From the NCBI GenBank assembly GCA_022606425.2, contig JAHDVF020001324.1:1-64000 (forward strand): a stretch of DNA of 64,000 bases. The letters are read 5' to 3'. The DNA comes from Lepidostoma basale. Its lineage: Eukaryota; Arthropoda; Insecta; Trichoptera; Lepidostomatidae. Position numbers and translations under genes: made by a program. Under the pieces are notes generated by a model, which was given only the letters and a program-made list of their open reading frames with translations, searched no databases and was not told the DNA's origin. Positions 19,575-29,740 of this stretch are shown here, one piece after another; positions within the stretch are counted from its first letter, which is position 1, and each line of letters begins with the position of its first letter.

Positions 19575-20497
19575 ATGGCAGTGCACAATGGTGTTTTGTG
19601 CCGAACCTTATATATGGACGCGAAGCATGGGACTGGCAAAAGAAGGAAAATAGTAGAATAAATGCAGTAGAATTGAGAACTTTTATGTGGAAAATGGAAG
19701 TGGAAGGAAGGCGACCGCAGGGACGACCACCGAGCCACTAGTCCGATCAAATCAGGGATCTGACTGGTCTCTCATTAGCTGCAGCCTGGAGACTGACGGG
19801 TGACAGGAGCGCATGGCGTGCAATGGTCAATGGTTTACAGGATGGACACGACTCTCAATCATGAGGAATACTACTGAGAAGAAGAAGAAGTGTGGAAAAT
19901 TTGTGAATGATAGAGTGTCGAATGAAAATATAAAAAAATGAGTGCGGGCGAATGATATTGTTATAAAAAAAATATGAAAGGATCATTAAGATGATAAATG
20001 CAGTAGAAATAAAATATCTTAGACGAATGTGAGGTAAATTCAAATATACGAAGCGAATGCGATGCGAATGAAAGTTATAAGTCGTGTTATAAACAAAATA
20101 TTCGAAGGATCATTAAGATGGTTTGAATACATGAAAAGAATAAGCAAAGACATAATGGTCAAAAAGTTAATGTGTAAACGACGTGAACGGAGCTAGAAAT
20201 ACAGGAAGGCCGAGGAAAACGTGGCTCCATCAAATCAATCAAATATTAAATGTCGGTCACGTGAGGAGTCGGAGAAATCGATGTTCGTGCATGACACGAT
20301 GTATGAATGTAGAGGAAACGAGAGAATGTGAGAGTCATCATCGGCCACATGAAGAGTCGGAGAAATCAACGTTTGTGCATGACACGATGTATGAATCTAG
20401 AGGAAACGAGAGAATGTGAGAGTAATGCCAGAACAGAATAGTGTGGCGGTTCAATATTTCTACCTACCCCTCTGGGGAGACGGCGTGATGGTTGGTG
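19575..20497 (+). mobile_element. LINE-A, degraded, with a nested LINE and an internal duplication
   Basis: Starts at the MAVHNGVL segment (AAATGGCAGTGCACAATGG) and ends GACGGCGTGATGGTTGG. It is split at 19695 by a LINE-K 3' end. Several stops and frameshifts are present. About 20265-20330 and 20349-20422 are a tandem duplication of the segment RSRRNRxxCMTRCMN to RE, so that segment appears twice before the 3' end. Confidence 0.8.
19696..19890 (+). mobile_element. LINE-K 3' end nested in LINE-A, 10-bp TSD
   Basis: About 195 bp with a frame reading GRRPQGRPPS, SDQIRDLTGLSLAAAWRL, GDRSAWRAMVNGLQDGHDS-stop, then a (GAA)n tail. This is the usual C-terminal signature of another non-LTR family. 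TGTGGAAAAT occurs exactly on both sides (19686-19695, 19891-19900), and removing the insert restores the LINE-A segment. Confidence 0.85.
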
Positions 20498-20499
20498 AG

Positions 20500-20924
20500 T
20501 TTAAATAATATTTTAAAAAAAATTCATGAATGTGGTCGTTATTATTTATTATTTGTTTTCAATAGATTGTATTATTAGTCGAGCTTTTAGCTTGTGAAAT
20601 AATTGGAAGGAAAACCTTCTGCCGTTTTTCTCACGGCGCTATTGTCTGTAAAGCTGACATACACCTGACATAATGAAAGCTCCGTCTAACAATAACGAGA
20701 GCAAATATTTGTTCGCGCCTCGCGGCTGTCTGTCTGTTTACGTTGTGAATAAATCTATCATTTATTGTCCATTATACTCAGAATTTCCTATGTAATGAGT
20801 TTGATGCTACTGTGTTATTATTGAATGCTTTTAGCGCCATTATTCGATCGAATTTTTAATCCATAATATTAATTTAAAACTTTTTTAATTTTGATAAGAA
20901 GCCATTACTTGGTGGTTGGACATA
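20500..20924. other. Unassigned; short shared word at 20890
   Basis: Unique-looking sequence. TTTTGATAAGAAGCCATTAC (near 20885) resembles AACTTGATAGGAAGCCATTA at about 35228, so a small dispersed repeat may end here. Confidence 0.35.
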
Positions 20925-21462
20925 TTTAACACATGGAGTTCTGGTTCCAACCCTTATGTATGGAAGCGAAGCATGGAACTGGCATGGAAGCGAAGCATGG
21001 AAGCGAAGCATGAAAGATGAGAGCAGAATAAATGCGGTAGAGATGAAATCCCTAAAACGTATGTGTGGTAGAACGATGTACGACAGAATCTCAAATGCTG
21101 ATATTAGGAAGGAATGTAGAGCGAAAGAAGGTATTATGAACAAAATTATGAAAGGTTCGCTGCGTTGGTTCGGACATATGGAGCGCATGGGTGAAGAAAG
21201 AATGGTTAAAAAAGTATACGTTAACAATGTAAATGGAGTAAGGAGTCGAAGTAGACCGAGTAAAACATGGCATGACCAAATTAATCAAATATGAAAAGTT
21301 GGTCATGTCAGAAGCCGGAAGAATCGACGTGCGTGTATGACTCGATGTATGAATGTGGAGGAAGCTAGAGAGGTGTGCCAGTATAGAGTAGTGTGGCGGT
21401 CCATTCTCTCTGCCTACCCCTGCGGGGAAACGGCGTGATGGTTTGTTGTTGTTGTTGTTGTT
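20925..21462 (+). mobile_element. LINE-A, (GTT)n-tail subfamily
   Basis: Open frame 20956-21294: MYGSEAWNW, an expansion of the GSEAWKR-like segment, RRTMYDRISNADIRKECRAK, and GSLRWFGHMERMGEERMVKK. A stop then precedes a recognisable 3' end with GCGGGGAAACGGCGTGATGG and (GTT)n. ATGGAAGCGAAGC is repeated about four times at 20958-21010. It belongs with the GTTT-tail group. Confidence 0.85.
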
Positions 21463-21655
21463 AAACATTTTTTGTACTTGGTATGCAACCACCAACATAC
21501 CAACAACAAAGACTTTATTTTATTTGTGAGGATGAGGGCCTACCGGTTTCGCTCTATGCGAGCTTCTTCGGGGCTTTACACATACTGACACACAGCATGT
21601 GAGACCACACAAATAAAGTGGTTTTATACCAAGTACAAAAAGTGTTAATAACTAA
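21463..21655. repeat. Family G foldback element
   Basis: Terminal arms TTTTGTACTTGGTAT (21470-) and ATACCAAGTACAAAA (21627-). On minus the motif reads CCGAAGA (21571-21565), A, stem GCUC/GAGC (21563-21560 with 21554-21551), GAAAC then CGGUA. The right arm lacks a matching motif. It lies directly after the GTT tail of the preceding LINE. Confidence 0.6.
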
Positions 21656-22178
21656 TTAACTCACTAACTAACCATCACGCCGTCTCCCCGAAGGGGTAGG
21701 CAGAAATAATGGACTGCCATACTTTTCTTTCCTGACACATTTCTCTCGCTTCCTCAACATTCATACATTCATGCACGCGCGTCGATTTCTCGGACTCCTC
21801 ACATGCCGACATTCAATATTTGATTTATTTGATCGTGCCACGTTTTTCTCAGTCTTCCTCTATCTCTGGTTCCATTAACATCATTAACATATACTTTTTT
21901 TACCATTCTTTCTTCATTCATTCTTTCCATATGTCCAAACCATCTTAATAATCCTTTCATTATTTTGTTCATAACACCATCATTCGCACCGCATTCACTT
22001 CTTATATTTTCATTCGACACTCTATCATACACAGAGTATCCACAAATTCGTCTAAGAGATCTCGTTTCTACTGCATTTATTATACTTTCATCCTTCTTTT
22101 GCTAGTTCCAGTCTTCGCTTCCATACATAAGGGTCGATAGAAGAACACCATTGTGCACTGCATTAAGTGCACCATAAT
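21656..22178 (-). mobile_element. LINE-A copy
   Basis: The tail on plus (CTAACTCACTAACTAACC) begins at 21658. The minus-strand open frame 21799-22032 contains MYDRVSNENIRSECGANDG, RWFGHMERMNEERMVKK and TWHDQINQILNVG. Upstream codons (SEDWNxQKKDESIINAVE) continue to about 22130. Confidence 0.85.
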
Positions 22179-22239
22179 TAATAACTATTTAGTATATAAA
22201 TAGGGTACCTTTGTATGAAGCCTTTTATTTGTGGTGTGG

Positions 22240-22345
22240 CATTATTGAAATAACTAAAAATACTGGTGAACTTTGTTTTTACACTATTTAATTTAATTTC
22301 ACCAAACCAACCGGTTTCACTCCAGCCGCAATAATGAAATTAATT
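22240..22345. repeat. Family F fragment
   Basis: TTTGTTTTTACACTATTTAA, CCAAACCAACCGGTTTCACTCC and GCCGCAATAATG correspond to the left arm of 9200-9415, with the lower half missing. Confidence 0.5.
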
Positions 22346-22359
22346 AAATTAATAAACAC

Positions 22360-22622
22360 GGGAAGAAAGAGTGGTGAAAAAAGTATATGTTAAAGATGTA
22401 TATGAAACTAGAAATACAGGAAAACCGAGGAAAACGTGGCACGATCAAATAAAGCAAACATTTAATGTCGCCCACGTGGGGATTCGGAGAAATATTTATT
22501 CGACGTGCACGCATTACACGATACATGAATGTTAAATCAGGAATCAGGAAAGAGAAGTGTGGCATTTTATTATTTCTGCCTACTCCTTCGGAAAGACGGC
22601 GTGATGGTTAATTAGAATTAAT
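22360..22622 (+). mobile_element. LINE-A 3' end, degraded
   Basis: Starts GGAAGAAAGAGTGGTGAAAA (RMVKK segment), then KTWHDQIKQTFNVAHV-like codons, small insertions, and the 3' end CTACTCCTTCGGAAAGACGGC with a weak tail. Confidence 0.75.
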
Positions 22623-22687
22623 TAAATTAATTTTTTCTCCATTTGTACCTATAACTAATTCTCGATATAATTAAAATTCATATATAA

Positions 22688-22993
22688 TAGTATAAAGCAG
22701 AGATTCCTCAACTTTTTGTGCCCCTTGCCGATTTTTTCTATTTTGTGTAGACCCCCTGTTTTCCTAAGTGATTTTTCGAATTGATTGCTAAAAAAAATGG
22801 TCGCTGCCGAATTCCACTGGCCGGAAGTCGTTGTCGAGATAAAAAAAAACGATTTCGATATATTGCGTTTCAATATTCAGCTTCAATTTAGTTAAACCAT
22901 CTCATGGACCCCCAATTTTTTTACAACTCTCGTAGACCCCTAGCAAGTTGTCTTGGACCATTAGGGCTATATAGACCACTTTGGGACATGAAA
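22688..22993. mobile_element. Possible hAT-like MITE
   Basis: The left end CAGAGATTCCTCAACTTTTT and, reading in from the right, CAGTGATGTTTCATGTCCCA look like hAT-type ends. About 306 bp, non-coding, with repeated GACCCCC words (TGTAGACCCCCTG, CATGGACCCCCA, GTAGACCCC). No exact 8-bp duplication was found, which weakens the call. Confidence 0.4.
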
Positions 22994-22999
22994 CATCAC

Positions 23000-23565
23000 T
23001 GGTTGAAGCTTCTTATAATTTAATGTACATGAACGAAAACGCCGATTTTCTAGAAGTTTAATTCATATGCTAAGGCATTTTTAAATAAGATAACAAATGT
23101 TTAATAAAAATAAAAAAGTATTCATCATGATCTTATTTATTGAGTACATCCCTTTAAAAATCTTTTCTTGGTAAATTGCGTTCACACCGCAGAAATAATA
23201 AAACGCTAGTTGAGAGGATTCTAGACGATGCGAGTACCCAAATAATAATAAACGATCGCTGTTCTACCGGAGTTATAGTAAATCGACTGCCGGCAATCAC
23301 TTGGGATAAGTTCTGGTCCAGAGCCAAAACAGATTTGCATCCAGAAACAAAGAAAGGGACCCTGGATGGCACCCAGAGAATGCGGAATTATGCTTCCTGT
23401 TATTGTAATATCGAGATGAGATATGGATTATTGTATGATGAATATTCTGCAATAATTTTATTTGTTACGTATGCGTATATATAGGCATGTGAAAAGTTTT
23501 AGTGTGTAATTCTATATTAATTTATATAATTTACAATAATTAACACAAATGAAAACTTATTTATT
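23000..23565. other. Family B scrap, then unassigned sequence
   Basis: About 23025-23110 has family B words (GATTTTCTAGAAGTTTAATT, GCTAAGGCATTTTTAAA). 23150-23480 is moderately GC-rich and unique-looking, with ORFs on both strands (23154-23372, 23176-23484) that resemble no known protein. Confidence 0.35.
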
Positions 23566-23860
23566 GTTTCTAGAACAATGATGTAAAACTCTTTATTAAA
23601 TAATTAATTTGAATGAAAACGTCAGTTTTCTAGAAGTTTTATTATATTTTATGGAAATTACATATTTCGTCCTTCTAAAGCATTATCAAAGTTTTGATAA
23701 TGCCTCGGGCGAAACATGTCATTCCCATAAAATATGATAAAACTTCTAGAAAACTGACGTTTTCATTCATATTAATTACAAATGATAACGTCTGTTATCT
23801 AGAAGATTCATTAAATTTTACGGGAATGACATGTTTCGCCATGCTAACGCATTATCAAAT
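23566..23860. repeat. Family B foldback plus an adjacent half copy
   Basis: Arms GAATGAAAACGTCAGTTTTC (left) and AGAAAACTGACGTTTTCATT (right) surround TTTTGATAATGCCTCGGGCG. The motif is at 23694-23720: UUGAUAA, U, stem GCC/GGC, GAAAC, AUGUC. A second left arm follows at 23765-23860 and ends where LINE-A starts. Confidence 0.7.
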
Positions 23861-23861
23861 C

Positions 23862-24425
23862 ACCCCGTTCATTCCATCTATGGGTATGCCAAGAAGATGG
23901 CATGCCACGCTACTCTATCCAGACACACTTCTTTAGCTTCCTCCTCATTCATACAGCGAGTCATACCCGCACGTCATTTCTTTCGGCTTGTCCATGACAT
24001 GTACGATCTTTGAATTTTTTTTGGTTATGTCATATTTTTTCTCGGTCTTCCTATACTTCGTACTCCATTTACATTGTTTCCATAAATATTCTTTCTTCAT
24101 CAATAAATTCCATGTGTCCAAACTAACACAGTGATCTTATATGATTTTGTTCATTATACTTTTTCCGCTCTATAATACACATTCCGTGATATTTGCATTT
24201 GAAATTCTTTACTACATCGTTTTACCACACATACATGTGTCTAAGAGATCGTATTTCAACTGCATTTATTTAATTTATTTTTATTTATTTATTTAAATAC
24301 ATCAAAAGCAACACAGAACTACATTCCAATACACCAATGATCCTTTTTCTGCCAGTTCCATGCCTCGTTTCCATACATAAGGATTGGAACCAAAACGCCA
24401 TTGTGAATGACCATTTTCCTTTTTT
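23862..24425 (-). mobile_element. LINE-A, degraded, interrupted by a LINE-J-type scrap
   Basis: On plus, CGTTCATTCCATCTATGGGT to CCAAAACGCCATTGTGAATG. The minus frame is broken, but the RWFGHM, RMCGK and NWQKK regions are visible. 24262-24345 is an AT-rich insert (TTATTTATTTAAATACATCA, CCAATACACCAATGATCC) resembling the start of the LINE-J copy at 26635-26710. Confidence 0.7.
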
Positions 24426-24429
24426 TTGA

Positions 24430-24895
24430 TAAATTTTCATTTTGAATAACGGTTTTCACATAATTTAAAAAAATATTTAACGCGAAAAAATAAGATTAAA
24501 CAAAGCGAATTGTTTTCCAATAAAATACTCCAACTTTCATAACAATTACGGGGTAAGAATGCACAACCCCCGCACTATCAAACCGCCCCCAGTGAGCGGA
24601 CAAAGGGGTGAGCGGATGAGCAAACATTTGTCTGGTGGCGGCCCTAACTGTCAACAAGCGCCGCAAACAAAGCGATTGTGGGGCGTTTAGCAAGTTGTTG
24701 ACGAAGATACGCGAATGCTCGCTGTTGAATTACTCGGTTGAATTGTGGTTGAATGGTGGAACCGCGCTCTAATTGCCATCGGGATCTGTACAATGCTTGT
24801 AGCCATTTTAACTTCAAGTTGATTCTTGTTTTATGTTCATAGATAAAAAAAAATCATATAAACTTAAGGCTAAAATTTATAACACTGTTAAAATA
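24430..24895. other. Unassigned; GC-richer block at 24550-24760
   Basis: Contains AACCGCCCCCAGTGAGCGGA and GGTGGCGGCCCTAACTG. No repeat or protein was identified. It is a candidate single-copy patch. Confidence 0.3.
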
Positions 24896-25149
24896 TCACC
24901 ATGCATTTTGTAATATCAGTAAACAAGATGAAACATGTCATTTCCATAAAATATATTAAAAATTCTATAAAACAGCCGTGTTAATTCGTATTAATTATTT
25001 GATAAGGAGTTTTACATCATTGTTCAAGAAACAATAAATTAACGCCTTAAGTTTAGTCCATTGTTTTGGCCGAAACAATTACTTCAACATTATTACTGTT
25101 AAAATTTATAACACTGTTATAATATCATAATTTATTTTTATTCACTGAG

Positions 25150-25197
25150 AGTGTCGCGACAGCTATTTCGCCAACCGATGTTGGCATCATCAGGTGC
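25150..25197 (-). ncRNA. Hammerhead-like motif, family A with GCCAAC stem
   Basis: Minus strand: CUGAUGA (25193-25187), extra U (25186), stem II GCCAAC (25185-25180) with GUUGGC (25175-25170) around loop AUCG, GAAA (25169-25166), UAGCUGU, then C at 25158. The U-A pair of other copies (GUCAAC/GUUGAC) is replaced by C-G, a compensatory change. Confidence 0.5.
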
Positions 25198-25238
25198 TAC
25201 AATAAACTCAAATAACTAATATAAAGACTTACTATTTA

Positions 25239-25580
25239 ACGTGGAATAAAAATTAAATAAACACAAATGTCCGGATCGTCCAGCTGACGACAAGTGCACC
25301 ATCTAAAATAACATTATGTGTTAAATTATTTTTCTTTGTTATTTTATTTTATATCATTGTATTTCAGATAATTTGTTTTAGATTTATTATGTAGACGTTT
25401 AACGTTCGAAGTGTGCGCGGGAGATGCCTTTTGGTGGCGATGAGGTTCGCAACCCATCACACCGCGTCTCTCGCGATGGCGAAATGAGAAGGATGGAGTG
25501 CCGCATCGATTAAAGTGTGGCAGTCCATTCTTTCTGCCTACCCTTTCGGGGAGACGGCGTGATGGTTAGTTAGTTAGTTT
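25239..25580 (+). mobile_element. S2 non-autonomous retroelement with 9-bp TSD
   Basis: Begins ACGTGGAATAAAAATTAAAT and ends GGGGAGACGGCGTGATGG with GTTA repeats. TACTATTTA flanks it exactly (25230-25238, 25581-25589). The 3' 65 bp or so match LINE-A. It lacks the first 45 bp or so of the copy at 6840-7204, so it is slightly 5'-truncated. Confidence 0.85.
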
Positions 25581-26105
25581 TACTATTTATAGGGCAAAAA
25601 CTCCTTTGTTATATTTGTTTACAAAATTGTCAACAGATTTCGCATACTTAATAAGTTTCGCATACTCATTAAGTTTTTTGCCCTATAAATAGTGAGTCTT
25701 TTCATTTATTACTTTAGTTTATTGTGACACATCGCTCGGCGAAACAGCTGTCGCGGCACTCTCAGTGAATAAAAATAAATTGTGATATTTTAACAGTGTT
25801 ATAAATTTTAACAGTAATAATGTTGAAGTATAATAGTGTTACGGCCAAAACAATGGTCTAAACTTAAGGCGTTAATTTACTGTTTCTTAAACAATGATGT
25901 AAAACTCCATATCAAATAACTAATACAAATGAACACGACTGTTTTAAAGAATTTTTAATATATTTTATGTAAGTGACATGTTTCATCTTGTTAAGTGATG
26001 TTTGATAATGCATTTACAAGGCGACACAAACGAACATTTGATAATTTCTTAACAAGGCTAAACATGTCACTTACAAAAAATATAATATTTTTTTTAGAAA
26101 GCAGT

Positions 26106-26394
26106 TGTAATAATGAAGGCGTTTACACTATAGGAAGTCGAGAATACCGTTTTTTTATATGAATTAAAACACTGTTTTTATTCGAGGATTCTGGGGTTTA
26201 TTTTCCTTTCGAAGCAGATAAATCAAGTATCATCTTGTTTAATAACCGAGACATGCGTTAAAACAAGCCAGATCAGTGTTTTGTATGTTTTAAATAGGGT
26301 TAAGAATAATTTATTGTTTCTTTAACAATGATACAAAACTCCATTTGAAATCATTAATACGAATAATATCTTCTGTTTTATACAAGTTTCATTA
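26106..26394. other. Unassigned
   Basis: AT-rich, unique-looking sequence with no recognised feature. Confidence 0.3.
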
Positions 26395-26624
26395 TAGTTT
26401 ATGGGAATGGCATGTTTTGCCTTTCTAAGGCATAATCAAATGTTTACTTTATCACATTTGATAATGCCTTAGAAATACGAAAAATATCATTCTCATTAAC
26501 TATAAAAAAATATTGTTATTGTTTCTTGAACAATGGTGTAAAACTCTCTATCAAATAATTAATATGAATGAAAACTTCTGTTTTTTAGAAGTTAAGTCTA
26601 ATGAATTATCAAATGCCTTGATGC
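26395..26624. repeat. Family B copies, left part
   Basis: TTCTAAGGCATAATCAAATG and CATTTGATAATGCCTTAGAA form a short foldback. A second left arm (AATGAAAACTTCTGTTTTTT) stops where a LINE-J fragment begins. Family B resumes at about 27080. Confidence 0.6.
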
Positions 26625-27075
26625 CTGATATTTATTTTATTTCATTTCATTTATTTATCTTAAACATATATAAAACATTACAGAATTTTTTCCCCAATAC
26701 ACTAAAGATACAAGTTAGAGATACACAATAATAAGTAATACATACTAGATTAATAAAAAGAGCGAGAAACATAAGATGCATGACAAATTAATAAAATAAA
26801 TATACCATACAATTATAAAAAAGATAGTACTTCCCTCAGATGAGCCAAACTATCACAAAATATGTCAAACTCCGAGGTTAAGATACGATTAAGCAAAGAT
26901 ATTGCTTTACCTACCGGCATAACCATTGGCAGGTTGGTTCTGCATCGTGGGAGATAAAACAATCTATGGCCCCTTTGTCGAAGATAATTATCAGGGACGA
27001 ACAGACCTACATCACTCAGGATTTCTGAGTTGTGTATACAACCGCCTATCAGTCGAAAGAAATGGACACCCAAGT
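26625..27075 (-). mobile_element. LINE-J C-terminal fragment inserted in family B
   Basis: Minus-strand frame (27073-26813): GVHFFRLIGGCIHN, LFVPDNYLRQRGHRLFYLPR, CRTNLPMVMPVGKAISLLNR. This is the C-terminal tail typical of Jockey/CR1-like reverse transcriptase genes; the same segment recurs at 56794-57250. 26625-26812 is its AT-rich 3' non-coding part. Confidence 0.7.
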
Positions 27076-27185
27076 GAAGTTTAATAATGCCTTAGACAGG
27101 CAAAAGATGTAATTCACATAAAATATAATAAAACTTTTAGAAAACAGACGTTTTCATTAATATTAATTATTTGTTAAAAATAATC
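27076..27185. repeat. Family B, right part
   Basis: TTTAATAATGCCTTAGACAGG, then AATATAATAAAACTTTTAGA and ACGTTTTCATTAATATTAAT: the right arm of the copy interrupted at 26624. Confidence 0.6.
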
Positions 27186-27563
27186 TTGAAACGTAATGTG
27201 TTTTAGAATGCACTTATTTAGTTAGTCACTCACTCGAACATAATGAATTATTTTATGATTGTCTTAAAGCTATAGTTGGAACGTTCGCTGTTTTACGAGG
27301 TAAGAAGTAAATTCTCCTGCGCTAGAGATGAGCCGCCATCTATTGTCCGGCTAATGATGTGCCCTGTGACACTAATACGACCCGTCTGAACCGTCTAAAT
27401 GACTCCCGTCACGGAGAACGCTTGAATGTTACAGAAGTTTATTGCAAAATGATCCTTTATATATTCTAGATTCTACCACCAGTGGCGTGTTGAAAATTAC
27501 TTTTAAAAGTCAATGACAAATTTGTTTAAATAACGATACATTATTGCTCGTTAGGTAGGTGAA
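27186..27563. other. Unassigned
   Basis: Contains a moderately GC-rich block (27305-27430) with GAGATGAGCCGCCATCTATT. No gene or repeat was recognised. Confidence 0.3.
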
Positions 27564-27850
27564 CTGCGAGATACTTTGATCACATACAAGGAAAGTATAC
27601 TTTAATGATGTAAATGGAATACGGAGTTGAGGCAGACCGAGGAAAACATGGTATGACAAAATTAATCAATTTTTAAACGTTGGTCATGTTAGGAGTCGGA
27701 GGAATCGACGTGCGTGTATGAATCGTTGTATGAATATGGAGGAAGCTAGAGAGGTTTGCCAGGATAGAGTAGTGTGGCGGTCTATTCTCTCTGCCTACCC
27801 CTGCGGGGAAACGGTGTGATGGTTTGTTTGTTTGTTTGTTTTGTAATAAT
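27564..27850 (+). mobile_element. LINE-A, (GTTT)n-tail subfamily
   Basis: YFNDVNGIRS-like codons, RPRKTWYDKINQFLNVGHVR, RRNRRACMNRCMNMEEAREV, then CTGCGGGGAAACGGTGTGATGG and (GTTT)n. It pairs with 4678-5190 as a separate subfamily. Confidence 0.8.
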
Positions 27851-27884
27851 AATATTATTATTTTGTTGTACCTATATCTCTTTA

Positions 27885-28065
27885 CATCATTACAGTGGGA
27901 CCCAAATCGGTGTAAACGATATAACTGTCATATTGATTCTTATGATATGTGATAGGTAGCTAATCTATCGCCATTTTATTGTCACATGAAGTCTACACTA
28001 GACCAATGTCAGTGTGACAATCACACTGCCGTCGTCGGGAATCGATCAGGAGACCTTCGGTGTGG
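27885..28065 (-). repeat. S1 SINE
   Basis: Minus-strand copy. The 3' side at 27885 resembles GGTxCAAACGACCTG; the body has ATCACATATCATAAGAATCA and a diverged GTCTACACTAGACC; the head near 28035-28065 has CGATTCCCGACGACGGCAG. The head is truncated at the box A side. Confidence 0.7.
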
Positions 28066-28210
28066 CAATCTTAATCAATTACTAAAAGTCGGCCTTGTTC
28101 TAAGCATAATATGAACAATCGGTGAGAGTTATGTCTGGATAGAACAATCTGGCGGTCCATCCTTTCTGCCTACCCCTACGGAGAAACGGCGTGATGGTTA
28201 GTTAATAAAT
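28060..28210 (+). mobile_element. LINE-A 3' end scrap
   Basis: GTGGCAATCTTAATCAATTA, then GGCGGTCCATCCTTTCTGCC and GGAGAAACGGCGTGATGG with a short GTTAG tail. The INQLLKVG-like words suggest subfamily C. It directly adjoins an S1 copy. Confidence 0.65.
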
Positions 28211-28770
28211 TTATGATAGTTAATCTACGGTTTTATCCTCCCGTATGCATAATATAAACCGAATGGTATTAGACCGCGATATTTATATTCGGAACAACAT
28301 TCTAACGGTCAATTAAAACAAAAGCATTATTCCAGACGTCAAGTTCATGTTCTATATTTAAAATGAGCTGCATTAGGGCACGGGGGAGGGGGCGGGCTGC
28401 CCAATGCTCCTGCATTCCAAATCTGACACCTTTCAAACAGACCAATCAACAATCGCCCTTCTTCGATGCGTATACTCTGTTCGAATTTTAAATGCACAAC
28501 TTATTTACTTGAAACTAGTTTTCAATAAAAAAAGGTAACATTCTATTAATTATACTGCATTAATCTTAGGGTAATAACTTGGTTCGAAAATGCACAAATA
28601 ATAACCAAAATTCCGTATTTTAAATCATCGTAGTGATCCTCTTAAGATGTTTTTTTTTTCTTTTGTACCAATAAATAAATTTTAAACATATTTTTATTTC
28701 ATAATTATGAAACCCAAAAAAAAAAAATTTAAGTACAAAAAATGCCTAGAAATATAATAAGTATGATTTG
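28211..28770. other. Unassigned
   Basis: Unique-looking sequence with one G-rich run (CGGGGGAGGGGGCGGGCTGC, about 28380). No coding signal was recognised. Confidence 0.3.
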
Positions 28771-28985
28771 AAATTTAAACATCACTTTATTTGTTTTTAA
28801 GATACCAACCGGTTTAGCTACCACCGGAGCTTCGCCAGGGTAACAAAATAAACTCAGACGAAACTCTGGCTGGAGCTAAACCAGTTGATACTAAAATAAG
28901 TGATGTTAAAACAAAATACGCGATTGTTTTAATTTAGTTTTAATAATATCACACCACAAATTGGGTGATTCATACGAAATTTAAA
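28771..28985. repeat. Family F foldback
   Basis: Arms ATCACTTTATTTGTTTTTAA and AAAATAAGTGATGTTA. The minus motif reads CTGGCGAAGCTCCGG...AGCTAAACCGGTTGG; the plus arm reads CAGACGAAACTCTGGCTGG and GAGCTAAACCAGTTG. GAAAC is changed to UAAAC in both arms, so any ribozyme is probably dead. Confidence 0.65.
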
Positions 28986-29084
28986 TTATACTTTTATATC
29001 TGATGCTGCAAGACTGATAAAGGGTGCGCCAAAGAATTGTTACATAAACCAGCATCTTAAGTAACTCCTTGACTGAAATGTACA

Positions 29085-29385
29085 GAAAGGATAATACAAG
29101 CATGGAGGCGTTGCATGGATTGGCACCGACTTATATATCTGAACTCTGCATCAACGAGAACCTAAATGCCAGACAGCCTACATTGCGATGAGCAAAGTCT
29201 TCTGCGATCATTAGATTGACTGTGCCAAAACGCTGTCCTCACACAAACTTTGGCGACCGAGCCTTTGCGGTAATCGTCTCTTCAGCCTGGAGTCTTACAG
29301 CAGACCTCAAATGAATCGAGAATCCGCCTGAGTTTAGATCGAGACTCAAAACGCATATTTTTAAATTATCCTTTCCTGATTTAAA
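29085..29385 (+). mobile_element. LINE-I (CR1/L2-like) C-terminal fragment
   Basis: Translation reads ALHGLAPTYISELC, RLTVPKRCPHTNFGDRAFAV and SSAWSLTADLK with two stops, then FRSRLKTHIFKL. The LHGLAPxY and FGDRAF-AxxxxAWNxLP pattern is the familiar C-terminus of CR1/L2-type LINEs. Confidence 0.75.
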
Positions 29386-29559
29386 TGTTGATCGACTGCG
29401 TCATGTGCAGCCCTCTTACTAATTATGTTATTAGGTAAACTAGTTTATAAAACGGAAGATTTTCTGCAGTGCCCATGAAATGATTAATTCATAAATATGG
29501 CGCTCTATAAATTATCCAATTTACTATTATTTTTATTATATGCCATTAATTACTATATG

Positions 29560-29740
29560 ACATACTTCAGCATTCCCACAAAACCAAGAAGAAGAGGTCG
29601 CCCAATGGAAAAGGAGCTCCAATGCGAGAACCTGAGAGTGGAGATGTGTCAAAATAGAAGAGTTTGGCATTTTCGTACGAAGAGGGCCGACCCCAGATGA
29701 TGGGAAATGGCAAAGGGAAAGAAGAAGAGATTATATGCCA
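29560..29740 (+). mobile_element. LINE-E C-terminal fragment
   Basis: Frame ends PRRRGRPMEKELQ, RVEMCQNRRVWHFRTKRADP-stop, followed by a GAAAGAAGAAGAG tail. The NRxxWRxxTRRADP ending is typical of a separate non-LTR family. Confidence 0.6.

Larger units (their letters stand above)
24896..26105. repeat. Compound foldback of families B and A
   Basis: Left arm about 24920-25215, right arm about 25725-26000. From outside inwards both contain ATTTGATAxGGAGTTTTACATC, AACGCCTTAAGTTTAG, CCATTGTTTTGGCCG and GAGTGTCGCGACAGCT. The interior has an inner repeat ACTATTTATAGGGCAAAA / TTTTGCCCTATAAATAGT and the S2 insertion. Without S2 the whole is about 0.85 kb. Confidence 0.75.

Noticed and set aside
22688..22993. 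Firm hAT assignment
   Set aside because: Ends look right, but the neighbouring octamers GTATAAAG and GTTGAAGC do not match, so it is kept only as a low-confidence feature.
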